The position numbers and the translations under genes are program-made. Below are positions 35,178-46,080 of a stretch of DNA of 64,000 bases, piece after piece. Position 1 is the first letter of the stretch, and each line of letters begins with the position of its first letter. The DNA is from Macrocystis pyrifera (Eukaryota > Sar > Phaeophyceae > Laminariales > Laminariaceae). The DNA lies in contig JASSKH010000020.1 of NCBI GenBank assembly GCA_031763025.1, forward strand, positions 5,115,756 to 5,179,755, in the 5' to 3' direction. The notes below the pieces were generated by a model. That model was given only the letters and a program-made list of their open reading frames with translations, did not search any database and had not been told where the DNA came from.

Positions 35178-35683
35178 ATGTTCCGATTGAACGCGCTCGC
35201 AGACTGGGGCTTGCTGGGAGAGATATATGTTTCGACACTGAGCGGAAGAGAGAGGGCGACAATCGGCACGGACGAGATCCGATGCAGGAGGTGCCAGCGG
35301 ACTAGGCACGCCCTACCGCAGTTCAGGGCGGTGGTGCAAGTCATGGACGCTCCGGCCCCGCCGCTCCATGCCTACCTCGACGCTGAAATGCTGCCTTCTG
35401 GCTACAACTACATCGATTACAGTCGTGTCCTCACCAGTGCCGAGCTGGCATCCCTGCCACCGCTGCAGTGGGTCGCAGATCGGAGACAACGACAACTGGA
35501 GCAGCAATACCACCAGCAGAAGCAGCAGCAGCAACAGCAGCAGCCGCCGCATGCGCAGCGGTGGCTCGAGCAACAGTTTCAATATCAACAGAAATGCAAG
35601 CAGCAGCTCGAGAAGCAAGGGCAGCAACTCGAGCAGCAGTGGCTCGATCAGGAGCAGCAATGGCAGCAGCTCCTCCAGCGCGT

Positions 35684-35716
<33 letters not shown>

Positions 35717-35867
35717 TCAGCCTATTGGGGTGACAGTGGCCGCGGGAGGTGCAAACAAGCAGTTCCCGTGCCAATATAATTCTTCTTCTTTTACGCCTCC
35801 TGCGGAACGCCGGGCCGATGGTTTTTTCAAGAATCCTAGAGTGCGTGTGAAAATGAGAGCGAGGTAG
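35178..35867 (+). CDS. Polyglutamine-rich protein, unrecognised
   Basis: ATG at 35178, 229 residues. The first ~110 residues are ordinary, with a CRRCQ pair and a hydrophobic PPLHAYLDAEMLPSGYNYIDY stretch. Residues ~110-185 are Gln-rich (QQQ runs from CAG, interrupted by WLEQQ and WLDQEQQ), then a Ser/Pro/Arg-rich tail. The CAG repeat keeps all three frames open, so length alone is weak evidence. The unbiased N-terminal third supports real coding. It may continue into 35918-36420 through an intron or frame break. Function unknown. Confidence 0.45.
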
Positions 35868-35917
35868 AGAGATAGAGAGAGAAGGTCGGTGAGAGGCTGG
35901 ACACCAACACGCGCGCG

Positions 35918-36420
35918 ATGCAGAGGCGGTTGCCCGGTGAGACAGAGCAGAATGCTCTTTCAAGCCAGCCGACTATCGCGGCGGGAGGGATTTCCCCGGA
36001 CGCGAGAAAATATGTGCCAGATGGTACACACGGCGCGGAAATAATGGAGTACGACACGCGGGGGATGCAGAGGCAGTTGCCCGGTGAGACTGAGCTGAAT
36101 AATCCTCCAACATTGCTGATCATCGACGACGCGGGAGGGACTTGTCCGCGCGAGAGAGAGAGAGTGCACCAGAGGATACACGAGGGCAAGGACGCCCGCT
36201 TGTCCGGCAGGAGCCGTCGCCCACGAGAGTAGGCGAGTCAACACGCGGGGTTGTAGGCGATGCGCATCGGAGCAAGAACGGCATCGCTGTTGTGCTTGCA
36301 TCCGAGCAGGAGTCGTCTGACGAATCCGGTGCAGAAAACAGCGTGGAGGAAACGAGGACCCCCGATGAGGCGGAGAGCAAGGCGGGAGAGGGACAACGGA
36401 GGGACGGCCCGCATGGCTGA
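35918..36420 (+). CDS. Possible continuation of the polyglutamine gene, two frames
   Basis: One frame (35918-36232) contains MQR-LPGETE-N twice, 147 bases (49 codons) apart, at 35918 and 36065; a period divisible by three fits coding. Another frame (36142-36420) ends with acidic text (EQESSDESGAENSVEETRTPDE) that also looks coding. Overlap in different frames means an intron, a frame break or decay. No start context favours a separate gene. Confidence 0.35.
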
Positions 36421-37100
36421 CCGAAGGTGGCAGAGCAGGCTGCGTCGGAGGGCGACAACGAAGGGGACACGAGTTAAAGAGAAGAACAAGGAGACCGAGT
36501 GTTGCAAGCTGGGGGCTTGATGGAAATTACAGGTTGTTTTCTAGTTTTCTTGGTTTGATCGGTTTGGTTGGATGATTTGGTTTTTACTGTACCGCACGCG
36601 TAATGTTTTTGGCCCGACGTTTTAAGATAAGATGGATTTGTTTTCTTGTCGGCGGTATGTTTTTGATGACTGCTGTATCTTGCCCTCCCCCTTATGCCCA
36701 ACTCCCCCCCCCCCCCCCCCCTTGCGCGTTAAAGTTGACCCGTTTGTGAGTGAATCGGCAGTTGGTAGAGTATGCGATGAGCGTCAGAGGTAGTTTTGCG
36801 GTAGCCAACTGCTGTACCCGCACGAGTGTAGCTATACGTACTGCTGTGCTGTTTCTTTGCGTTGATTTTTGAGCAGGACGTGAGTGACGAGGAAATTCAT
36901 TTTTGGTTGGGTGCTTCGATCCCTGTCTGATGATCCTCGAAATTAGGATCTTTAGCACTAAACCAAGTCGTTTACGGTAAAATACGGGTGCATTACGGGG
37001 ATTTCTATCCAGGTGATTTAGGTGTAGATTAATGGTTGATGACATGATAGTTGCTGGCTGAATGCGTCATTTCTGGAATTCTGTTTTATACCCTACATAA
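36421..37100. other. No gene; poly-C run
   Basis: A C-run at about 36703-36721 is the only notable feature. A minus-strand frame here reads low-complexity sequence. Confidence 0.5.
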
Positions 37101-37807
37101 TGTTTGTGTTCTTCACATTAAACCGTTCTTTCTACCCGTGGACATCCAGCACAACCAGTGTCCGTGCCGGTTCTTCAATCCTAGAAGAGAAACAAGTTAT
37201 GTGGCCACAACACTACGCCACCGAGATACTACGTTGCCACGTATGCAGTAAGCACAGCAGTGGGCAATTCAATGCCATGTCATTATACTGGATACGACTG
37301 GCACGACATACCCATTCTATGGAATAGAGAAAACGAAACGAAACAAAGAAAAAAAAACAAAAACGAAAAAGAAACATCGAAAAAAAAGCAAAAACTAAAA
37401 TGTAAGCAACAAACTGTCGTGCCCCCCCCGCAGGGGATATGGCAGACACTCTAAAGGAACGAGCTGAAATAAAAGCATAACTTAGAAAAACCCCACTACT
37501 CGCCGTAAACGGAGTAAGACTAAGAACCAAGGGAAACTAACAGGCAAATCAAGGCACAAGATTCCTCCGAGTAGCGGCAGCAGTTCGTGGTACGAGTAAC
37601 ATAGCCAGGTCCTCCCTGCTAGTCCGCCCGGTACCTTGCTACCCTGCCTGCCGCCTCCGTCCAGCGTTCGTCAACTAACTATGCCCGGCCCCTCGGCGTC
37701 GGACAATACGAAACAAACAAAGCAGGCTCGTCGTCCACCCACGCCACACCACTCCTTAAATAAGGCTTATCTATCGAAGAAAGGAAGAGAAATAAATTAA
37801 AAGAAAA

Positions 37808-39320
37808 TCACAGAGGATCAGCGCAAGAAAAAAATAGAAAATACAAAACAAAACATAACCAAAACAAAAACAAAAGGAAGACAAAGGAAGACCACGTTCC
37901 AACCAGCTGCACCAGTTGGTGGCACGAGTAGTATGAGCATGCTCTACTTTCTATCCGCCCGGTATCTTGCCACCCTGTCTGCCATCTCCTTCCTACTTTC
38001 GTCCACTGCAGTTTCCGTTCTGCTCTTGTTCCCCCCCCTCTCCACATTCCCTTGGTCGGGTTTTCTGCAACTCCTCCTGTTGCCCCCGCCCTCCCCCCGT
38101 TCCCTTGGACACCACCCACGGCGGATGCGCGGCGCTGCCTGCTCAGCTCAGCCTCAGCCTCGTGCCACCTCACCATTGTGAACCGTAGGGCTGCTTGGAG
38201 GCTCCCCCAGTACCACTTCCCCGCTTTTTTTGCAGCAGTGAACGACAGCACGGTCTCAACTCCAAACACCATGGGGGCAGGTTTCGTTGACCCTTCGATG
38301 GCTCCGAACTCCCTAAGGTCTTCGACTATGCATCTATGCCAAGCCTTAAACTGTCCGCCAGGTCCCGGGTTCTTCCCATCAGCCATCGTCCTGAACATTA
38401 CCCGACTGGGTAATCGCTCCTTGCTTTGCCGTGCCACCTCCCTCGCAAAGGAGAGCCGCCAATTGCGAATGGTCGTTTCGACGCTCTCGCAACGTGTCAT
38501 CTTGAGGGCCGCGTACGAGAGGGTGATATGGGCAGTACGAAGTCGGCGCTTCCGTTCGAAGCTTGGCAAAGTGTTCCGCTCAGAGAGCGTAGCATTCAGA
38601 CTTTCAGGCTAAGGGTGATATGGGCAGTACGAAGTCGGCGCTGGAAGTCAATGGCTCGCAACAGGACTTGGTGGTGAGCCGTTCGAAGCTTGGCAAAGTG
38701 TTCCGCTCAGAGAGTCTACGCCACACACCCGTACAGCAGGGCCTCAATCACCTCGGCCTTCAGCATTCAGACTTTCAGGCTAAGGGGAGCGGTTGTCCTA
38801 TCATACAGCTCCGGGCCGACCCGTTGGAGGCATGCTCGTTAATTTCGAGCGAGAGGTCAGCATTTTCGTGGATAATGCCGCCTAGGTATATGAACTGGGC
38901 CGTCTGCTTATACCTCTGGCCTGCTGCTTCGATGACGTGCGGTGGTGCGAGGGTTTTCTGGTCTGGTGTTCGTAGAAGCATTTGTCTCTGTCTTCTTTTC
39001 CGACACCGTGAGGCCTGCTGCTTCGAAGACAGTCGCGATGACTGTCATCAGTTTCGCGAGCCCTTCAGCCGACTTCGAGACAATCCCTGCGTCATCGGCG
39101 TAAAACATGCCCCAAACAGCCCTTGGCACGCACGCCAACGGTTCCTGCTCCTCCGTTCCAACTACTCCAGCATCACTGAGTTGGACCAAATCCTTTTCGA
39201 TGGCTTCGTCTCGGCTGAACGTACTAGTACGACGTATAACGCAGCAGCGAAGAATACGTTGAACAGTAACGGTGATAGCACACAGCCTTGCCGCAGCCCC
39301 TGCGCGACATAGAATCATCC
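37808..39320 (-). pseudogene. RT C-terminal half of LINE copy A
   Basis: Three frames match the second half of LINE B's protein in order: [22 protein letters not shown] (38908-39318), [18 protein letters not shown] (38775-38981) and a C-terminal frame of 253 codons (37808-38569) with ETTIRNWRLSFA and [17 protein letters not shown]. Frame breaks and a duplicated segment at 38520-38730 show it is non-functional. Confidence 0.85.
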
Positions 39321-40330
39321 CGAGTGCTCGCCGTCATCCGTGCGCACGCGAGCCCGCATGCCATCGTGAAAATTACGGATAATTCACAGGATCTTGGTTG
39401 GTACGCCAAAGCGTGTGAGTACCTCCCATAACAGCTCTCGGTCGACAGAGTGGTACGCTTTCTGCAGATCGATGAAGCACAAGAACAGGGGTTTTTCCTT
39501 TGTCGTCCAAACTCTTGCAACCGGCGCACGACGAACGACATATCAATCGTTGATCGTGCGGGGCGGAAGCCGCACTGTTCCCCCGGGAGTAATTCCTCGG
39601 TCTCGCAGTAGTTGCTGAAGCGGGACGCGACGATTTTTAACAAAACGTTGCCTGCGTGGGCAACAAGCCAATCCCTCCGTACTTGTTGCAATCAGTTCGG
39701 TCCTTCTTTTTGTGAAGGACCTTGATGATCGCATTTTTCCATTGCTGAAGGACTTCTCCTGTTACCCAAACATTGACAAGGATGTTGTGAAACTACTGGG
39801 CGAATGCGAGGTGGTGGTCGATGTTCTGGAGTTCGGCCGGGAGACCATCTGGCCCCACAGCTTTCCTAATTGACATCCCCTTAAGTGCATCGTAATCTCG
39901 TCCATGGATGGTTCATCTCCGAGCGACAGCTTAAGCGGTCGTGGTGGCAAGAGGTCGGTGATCGTGGATTTCGTGTTCAAGAGTCTGTGGTAAACCTCCC
40001 CCCCATCGTTCACGAATTCGCATCATATCCCGCAACAGCGTGCCATCCTCGTCCCCAATGAACTGTTCGCTCCTCGCTTTAGTCTCTTCCAATCCTACCG
40101 TACTCTTAGGTGCTTGTAAAAGTCTCCCTAGTCGTTGTTCTCTAGGAGTCGTTCGGTCTTAGCGAGGTACGCTTAGAAATACGCATGCAGTCCTGCGGCA
40201 ATAACCTTCTGCAGGTTCGCACACGCAGATCTCAGTGTCTTCCACGCGGTTCCATCCCGGGGGTGAGCACGCAAGAATTGTCATGCATGCTCCCTCGCTG
40301 TCCATGCTAATATGAAAGATTTCGGCAGAC
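39321..40330 (-). pseudogene. RT N-terminal half of LINE copy A
   Basis: The minus strand carries broken pieces matching LINE B: YHRLLNTKSTITDLLPPRPL (39762-40013), then [20 protein letters not shown] and [12 protein letters not shown] (39224-39691). The sequence near 40200-40250 matches the start of LINE B (CTGCAGGTTCGCACACGCAG). Several indels break the frame. Confidence 0.8.
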
Positions 40331-40950
40331 TCACATCATCCAAGTCTGCGGCCCCCGGCGGCGACGTGCAGGGGGTGGTACCGCTTTTTCGATCGCATCA
40401 ATAATAGCCGCAGTGAAAAACTCAACCATTCCAGACGGATAACGGAACTGGATAAGCTGGTTGAGATCGGAGATAACCCTCGCGACTACTCGTTCACGAC
40501 ACTTTTCATCGGACATAAAATCTGCCTGTCGAACTCTCGGCGTTTTGTCGGCCTACGTATTTGTCTGTTGGGCGCAAAGTGACCACTGAGTCGGACTTTG
40601 ATACACAATATGTTGTGGTCTGAGTCAGCCTTAGCTGGGGCAGAAAGCTGTGGGAAGACTTTAACACCTTGTACTCTAGGTCGGTGGGCTTGGCGGGTTA
40701 GGATGTAGTGGATCCGCTCGCGGTCATTCGGGCTGGTGCCATTGTGTTTGCGAAATCCCACTCTTGCACGTGCTGAAAAACGTGTTGGTGAGAGCTAACT
40801 TGCAATTGGTGGCGAACGGCAAGAGTCGTTCGCCATTATCGTTACGAATATCACGTACATATGCTCCAAGCACTCTACTTTTATCATCACCGCACGCTTC
40901 CGTCCTCCAGTGGCCACCTGTGCACTCAACCCTCGCAGAAATTAGTGAAA
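40331..40950 (-). pseudogene. Endonuclease C-terminal part of LINE copy A
   Basis: Minus-strand text covers the end of an exonuclease-endonuclease-phosphatase domain: ARVECTGGHW (where the GDxNARV catalytic motif is expected; the Asp-x-Asn part is lost), DKSRVLGAYVRD, NTFFST, a frame break, NDRERIHYILTRQ, and SDHNIL. A linker (40331-40516) leads to the RT. The LTR element begins at the upstream end of this segment. Confidence 0.75.
40947..40950. repeat. Target-site duplication GAAA, left
   Basis: GAAA directly before the 5' LTR is repeated directly after the 3' LTR at 47065-47068. A 4-bp duplication is within the range for LTR retrotransposon integrases. Confidence 0.8.
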
Positions 40951-41406
40951 TGTTATGGTTTTAGACCGTTTCAGGAGTTACGACGACTTGCGTTTTTGTA
41001 TCAGCAGGGGACGCGTCATTTACGGCCCCTCCCCCATTTGTGGATTGCCACTCTTTCTCTCTCCTCTTCGGCGGGTCCTACGTGTTGCCTCGGTCATCGC
41101 TCTCGACCGGAGGCTCAAAGCAATCAGTTTACCATCTACATACCTGGGAGACCTTCTCCCTAGCGTCAGAAGCACGCTATACCCCTCTGGGACACGTGCG
41201 AGCCCACGTCTCGACTCGGTTGGATCGTGGCCAGACTTGAGGTTGGTCTTATTATTTGTATATTTTAGGCATGTGTTGTAATCCTGTTCTATCCTGTATC
41301 TGAAGCGGACTGTCGACGGCTGATTTTTTAAAATAGGCTCATGCCCGTGCTGCTTGCCTCATCCTGACCCAAGACCTCATGACCTATACGCTCCCGATCC
41401 ATATCA
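40951..41406 (+). repeat. 5' LTR
   Basis: 456 bp, TGTTATGG...CCATATCA. It has a TATA-like TTTGTATATTTTAGG at about 41256-41270, which could set the transcription start. It differs from the 3' LTR only by one G in a GGCGGGTCC/GGCGGTCC stretch. Confidence 0.93.
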
Positions 41407-41424
41407 TGGTGTCCAATCCGAGAC
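41407..41424 (+). other. Primer-binding site
   Basis: TGGTGTCCAATCCGAGAC starts directly after the LTR's terminal CA. Its complement ends in GACACCA, as expected for a tRNA 3' end. A tRNA-Leu-like acceptor (GTC...GACA) would fit, but the tRNA cannot be fixed without the genome's own tRNA set. Confidence 0.7.
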
Positions 41425-42780
41425 ACGCGCTTGCACGCACTGGGGATCGTTCTACGCATCCCACTCTGTTTTGTTTTTTTTATTTGTGCGGGACCCTGAG
41501 ATCTCTGTGGGTTTTATGCACACGAGGATACGTACAGCAGCAATACGTATAGCATGCGATACTTGCTGCTGTGCTGCTGTACTACAGCAGTATTAAAATA
41601 GCAGTCCTGCTGTTTTGTTTTTTATTTTTTTCGTTTTGCCTCGAATGTTTTCGCTTTGTTTTTCGGGGGAGGCAACGGACACACTCAGGAGCATATAATG
41701 CCCTGGCGTGTGTCTTATCTCTTGGTTCTAACGGCTACCCTATCCAGTTCTGTTTGCCCCTTTGCACTTTGAGGCTTTGTTGGGATGGCACAGGTGGGAG
41801 TCCAAAGCTTGCAGCACACTCGTTAGGGCCCCACCCTTTTCTTTCCACCGGCAGCGATAAAAATGAATGAAAAGCAAAAGCCCGAACGTGATGTGACCTG
41901 TGGTTTGTGCGGCCCCGAGTGTGCTCGCTTTAGTGACTCCCGGGCCGGGTATCCACTTGCCATCTGTCTGTCTGCGCGTCTGCTGCTGTCGCCGTACGCC
42001 ACTCGTCGCTATCGCGACGCGTGGCTCTGCATTGCTGCGAACGCGGCACTTGCTCCACTTTCTCTGCTGTGGGCACTACCCACAAGTGCCTGCAGCAGGA
42101 TTCACGGGGAGATACCTCTTGGTCTAAATGTACGATTATTTTTACAGAGTAGTTACTCTGTACCAGGTATGCATATATTTATGTTGTGCGAGCTACTATT
42201 AATACTAGTGCTGTAGATCGAGGTCAGGTCTCGAAATGTTGGTTGGTTGCGTTCGACGTGAACATAGTATCAAAGATCCAGCTCGTACGACGTATCTTTT
42301 GGGTCGAGTTGTGACGTATCAATACGACAGAAAAATGACTACGATATCAAGATCCTACAGATATCTGGCTTTCCAGTGGTAAAAGTGACAAGTAGGAGCG
42401 ACCTACTTCGTCAAAGTTGTTGTCGTTGTTCTCACATTTAATTCATCGCCATAATAAAAAACAATGCAGTTCGTGGTCGCAGGACATGAGAATACCTGGG
42501 ACCTCGGTAAGGCACTTGTTAATTATTACTCAAGTATACAGCAGAATAGACCCACCAATAAGAACCTGATGGAAACAAGAAGCTCACTGTTTCAAGGACG
42601 CCAAGAAATTGCATCGAGATGATGCGCTCCGCGGAAGTTACGTCTTCTTCAATAAATAGTATTATACCCGGTACCTGGTACGTGTTATTTGTCGCTGTTG
42701 GTCCTGTTTGTTTTATTATGTATTTCCTCTTGTTTTCGCGCTATACCTTTATGCCCTCATCTGCCATGGTGTCAGTAAGG
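41425..42780 (+). other. LARD interior, leader region
   Basis: No convincing frame. A segment at about 41976-42050 (CTGCTGTCGCCGTACGCCACTCGTCG...CGCGACGCGTG) recurs at 44145-44212 with a different central loop. CACTCGTCG and CGACGCGTG can pair with one mismatch, so it is a repeated hairpin. Confidence 0.6.
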
Positions 42781-42784
42781 AGAG

Positions 42785-43380
42785 ATAGGCCAGTGCCTCG
42801 TGGAAAGCGAATGGTTTCGTCAACTAAGCTTACACGGGGTCTGCGCCTATCCTACCTATCTGGCATGCGTTTTGTGTTTATTGGAGATGGGTCTGTGCCT
42901 TGTGGGGACATAATTATGGTCTTGAACCGAGCCTCCACAAGGTCTGTGCCTGTCCGCCTTGCACCTGTTGTTGAGATGGGTCTGTGCCTTGTGGGGACAT
43001 GGCTATGGTCTTGAACCGAGCCTCCACAGGGTCTGTGCCTGTCCTACCTGTACCTTTATAATATTTTACGTCTGCGCCTATCCTACCTATCTGGCATGCG
43101 TTTTGTTTTTATTGGAGATGGGTCTGTGCCTTGTGGGGACATAGTTATGGTCTTGAACCGAGCCTCCACAAGGTCTGTGCCTGTTCTCCTTGCACCTGTT
43201 GTTGAGATGGGTCTGTGCCTTGTGGGGACATGGCTATGGTCTTGAACCGAGCCTCCACAGGGTCTGTGCCTGTCCTACCTATACCTGTTTATTATTGTAT
43301 AGGAGAGATAGGTCTGTGCCTCGTGGAAGTGGTGCCGTGTCTTTACCCGTCGCGGGAGACAGAAACGAACTTCCACGAGG
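42785..43380 (+). repeat. Array of six hairpin units with GGTCTGYGCC motif
   Basis: Six units lie at 42785-42850, 42898-42942, 42987-43031, 43129-43173, 43218-43262 and 43319-43380. In each, a left arm after GTCTGTGCC pairs with a right arm preceding GTCTGYGCC. The arms are CCTTGTGG/CCACAAGG in units 2 and 4, CCTTGTGG/CCACAGGG in units 3 and 5, CCTCGTGGAAGT/ACTTCCACGAGG in unit 6, and CCTCGTG/CACGGGG in unit 1. Unit 6 also has nested GTCT/AGAC and CCCG/CGGG stems. Units 3 and 5 and units 2 and 4 are near-copies, so part of the array arose by a ~231-bp duplication (42889 versus 43120). Confidence 0.85.
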
Positions 43381-43639
43381 TCTGCGCCTGTCCTACTTAC
43401 ACGGTCTGTTAGTATGCTCTCTACAATTATACTTCTTTTATTCAGGACAAAAATATTTTCCCTTTTTATTTGTAATTTTTAGGTGCACCTATCCATTTCG
43501 TGTGCCCGAAGACGGAGAATAAATAATTCTCTCTATTTCCAGTACGAAATAATTAAATTGAAATTGGGGTCAATTTAGTTTTATGCATTTCCCACCTGGA
43601 TTATAATTACTTGTCGATTCGTGTTTACATTGTTGGTGT

Positions 43640-43770
43640 GTTATGCTGCTCTGCTGCTGGTTGCACTGATTTCCGCGTGTATCGGTGCTGATATTCGCGC
43701 TTATCTCGTTATGCGGCTCTGCTGCTGGTTGCACTATTTTGCCCGCTTTCATCGGTACTGACATTTTCAT
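43640..43770 (+). repeat. Tandem duplication of about 65 bp in the LARD interior
   Basis: TATGCNGCTCTGCTGCTGGT followed by TGCACT and ATCGGTRCTGA occurs twice, near 43642 and 43710. Diverged units, no coding frame. Confidence 0.7.
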
Positions 43771-43909
43771 CGTTTTTATGTTCCGTCATCGCAACATGTT
43801 TCTGCAATGACGGGCGAGCGGGAGTGGCGGCCGCATGCATTAATAATTTTCCTGATTCATCTTGTGGGTGCACGCATATTGTATGGTTTGTCTCAGCTTG
43901 GGAGGACCG

Positions 43910-43946
43910 TTGTTGCTGTCTCCATTAGGCAGAGAGATAGCAACAA
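43910..43946 (+). other. Hairpin TTGTTGCTGTCTC/GAGATAGCAACAA
   Basis: A 13-base left arm at 43910-43922 pairs with 43934-43946, with one G-U wobble and an 11-base loop. It is flanked by the same GGACCG...AAGGTCTCTGG arrangement as the hairpins at 44337, so it is the same structural family with a different stem. Confidence 0.75.
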
Positions 43947-44294
43947 GGTCTCTGGAATACTGAAACGTTCGGCTAATGTACCCCGCCGCTTCCAGCATGC
44001 TGTGCGGGCAGCTAAAGATGAGCACTCTCGTATTACCGCGTATATTAATGTGCTTACCAGCTGTTAATTTGCCGACGTTCCCGTGTTCCACTGTTCGCGT
44101 TCTTTGTCTTATCTTGACATTCGCTTGCCATGCCTGTCTTCATCTCCGCTGCTGTCGCCGTACGCCACTCGTCGATGGCGCGACGCGTGACTCTGCGTCG
44201 CTGCGAACGCGTCATCTCTTGTTTTATGCTCTGTGTTTGTTTTTTTTCGTTTGTGTGTCTGTTTGACTATTTGTCCATTCCTCGGATAGAGAGT

Positions 44295-44616
44295 GGATGT
44301 CCAGAGTGGTTGGGGTCTGCGCCTATTGGGACCGTTGTTGCTGCCTCCCATGCTGAAGGGAGACGGCAACCAGGCCCCTCTAGGTCTGTGCCTTAGCCAC
44401 GGGGCTTTTACCTGTTTGTCGTTTAGTTTTGTGTCGTTCGTCCGTTTGTTTCTTTGGATGTCCAGAGTGGTTGGGGTCTGCGCCTATTGGGACCGTTGTT
44501 GCTGCCTCCCATGCTGAAGGGAGACGGCAACCAGGCCCCTCTAGGTCTGTGCCTTAGCCACGGGGCTTTTACCTGTTTGTCGTTTAGTTTTATGTCGTTC
44601 GTCCGTTTGTTTCTTT
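44295..44616 (+). repeat. 161-bp tandem duplication carrying a hairpin
   Basis: Two almost identical units start at 44295 and 44456 (GGATGTCCAGAGTGGTTGGG). Each holds a hairpin: GGGG, GCCT and GTTGCTGCCTCCC pair in order with GGGAGACGGCAAC, AGGC and CCCC, bounded by GGTCTGCGCC and GGTCTGTGCC as in the array at 42785. The stem has one G-U and one mismatch. Confidence 0.88.
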
Positions 44617-45239
44617 GCTCCTCTGTTTGTTCTTGTTTGTTCTATTCGCTTTTATTGTTTGTTTGGTCGTTTGTTTTGCTTGTGTATTTGTTTTTTGCGA
44701 ACCCGCTTGCCCGTGCATCCGCTCGCACTGACTGTGACCTTTACTGACACCCGCACTCCGTCGCATGTGTCCCGCAGTTTGATGCCGTCCCGTGTGCGCT
44801 GTGCGTGCGTGTCCATCGTGGTTATTTTAGTTCCTTATCACTACGTTCTTTTCTGTTCATTTTTTGGCGGGTGAAGGACGCATCAAGGAAACTATTGCCC
44901 TGACATGTGTGTTATAGCCTGGACCTGACTGTTAGGCTCGCCAGTTGCCTGGACCTGACTCTCAGGTTCTCCAGTTCTCTTTGTTTCTCCCGTTCGCGTC
45001 TTTTTTTTTTTTTTTTTTTCGTTTCCACTCTCGTTGACGGGGGGAGGGCGCCGCGTTCGTCGGAAGCCTGCAACGGCATGAAGTCACCGAGATCAACCAA
45101 GTGGCTCAAATATCACCAACCCGATATCCTTCACGCGAAGGCACCGGAACGATACCCATCTGGGTCAGCCTTGCCCCTGTTTCCGTTAGGCAGTAGGTGT
45201 CGCTCTATGAAAATACTTTAATGGCGATCTCAGACGGCA

Positions 45240-46080
45240 GAATCAGGTGTACGATTGCAGAGACCGCTACTGGCGAATACGCTACAGCAACCAGAACTGG
45301 GAGGAGCTGACCAGCCGCGAGATGGAGCAGTTGAAGAGCGGAAGCGATTATCGAGCGTCAAGCGCAGTGGACCGCTTCCTCGCTTCCCATGCGCCGTTTC
45401 CTTTCTGTCTCGCTTGCCGGTATACCGTTCCCTCGCTTTTCCGCGCGTTGTTCCCTCTATACTCGGCGTACGCTATTGCCTCGCTTTCCCGTGTACCGCT
45501 CCCTTGCACCGATGTCTTGTCCGTGCGCCACTCCCTCACTTCGACGCCGTGCGTTGTCTCGCCCCGGAATCTTGCCCGTCCGCCGCTCGCTGCGCCGCTC
45601 CCTCGCTCCGGCACCTTGCGTTCCCTCGCTCCGGTATCTCGTCCGTCCATCGCTCGCTTGCGCCCGTGCGCTGCTTTCTTGCCCCGATGCCTTGATCGTA
45701 CGAGGTACTGCCCAACGGCCAGAATTGGAAGGAATTGACCAGCCGCTATACGGAGCGGTCGAAGACCTAAAGCGATACTGTGCGTTCGCCGAGGAGGCGA
45801 AGACCTTCGACTTCTGCCCTTCGTTGTTTTGTGTTTTTGTATGAAACGGTGGGGGTCCTGCCCGCAACAGCTGGTCGTTTTGGCGTGAAACTGTTAGGTA
45901 TAGACTTGTGGGGTGTTGGATGTACGTTGTGACTTCGTGAATGTTTGTGTGTTTGGGTTGGGAACAGGCGTATTCTTCCGTGAATGGTGGGGTTACAATT
46001 TCGTAGTTAAGTGATATGAGGAGCAGTTCCAGATCGGCAGCGATAATGAGCGTTCGCCGAGGACGCAAAAATCTCTGGTG
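45240..46080 (+). repeat. Degenerate minisatellite and duplicated coding-like fragment
   Basis: 45370-45690 is an imperfect minisatellite of CGCTCCCTCGCTCCG-like units, which keeps all frames open. It is bracketed by two related fragments: one at 45260-45350 reads NQNWEELTSREMEQLKSGSD, the other near 45715-45760 reads NGQNWKELTSRYTERSKT. This may be a last trace of a gag-like frame, or captured sequence. I cannot assign it. Confidence 0.5.

Larger units (their letters stand above)
37110..40950 (-). mobile_element. LINE copy A, decayed, includes endonuclease end
   Basis: Same family as the LINE at 49634-52486. The 3' end near 37110 shares GTTCTTCACATTAAACCGTT and the A-rich 3' region with copy B. 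Reading on the minus strand, RT fragments run from 40250 down to 37900 in several frames, with YADD kept (near 39100). It extends further 5' than copy B: 40486-40950 encodes the end of an APE-type endonuclease, with VLGAYVRDIRNDNGERLL, NTFFST and the SDHN motif (near 40610). Local rearrangement at 38520-38730 duplicated a GGGTGATATGGGCAGTACGA-like segment. The LTR element at 40951 interrupts its 5' side. Confidence 0.85.

Noticed and set aside
35313-35963. Long minus-strand poly-Leu frame opposite the polyglutamine gene
   Set aside because: It is the reverse reading of the CAG repeat; composition outside the Leu runs is not protein-like.
40951-41406. Two independent solo LTRs
   Set aside because: The outer flanks share GAAA, a purine tract precedes the right copy and a primer site follows the left, so they are the two ends of one element.
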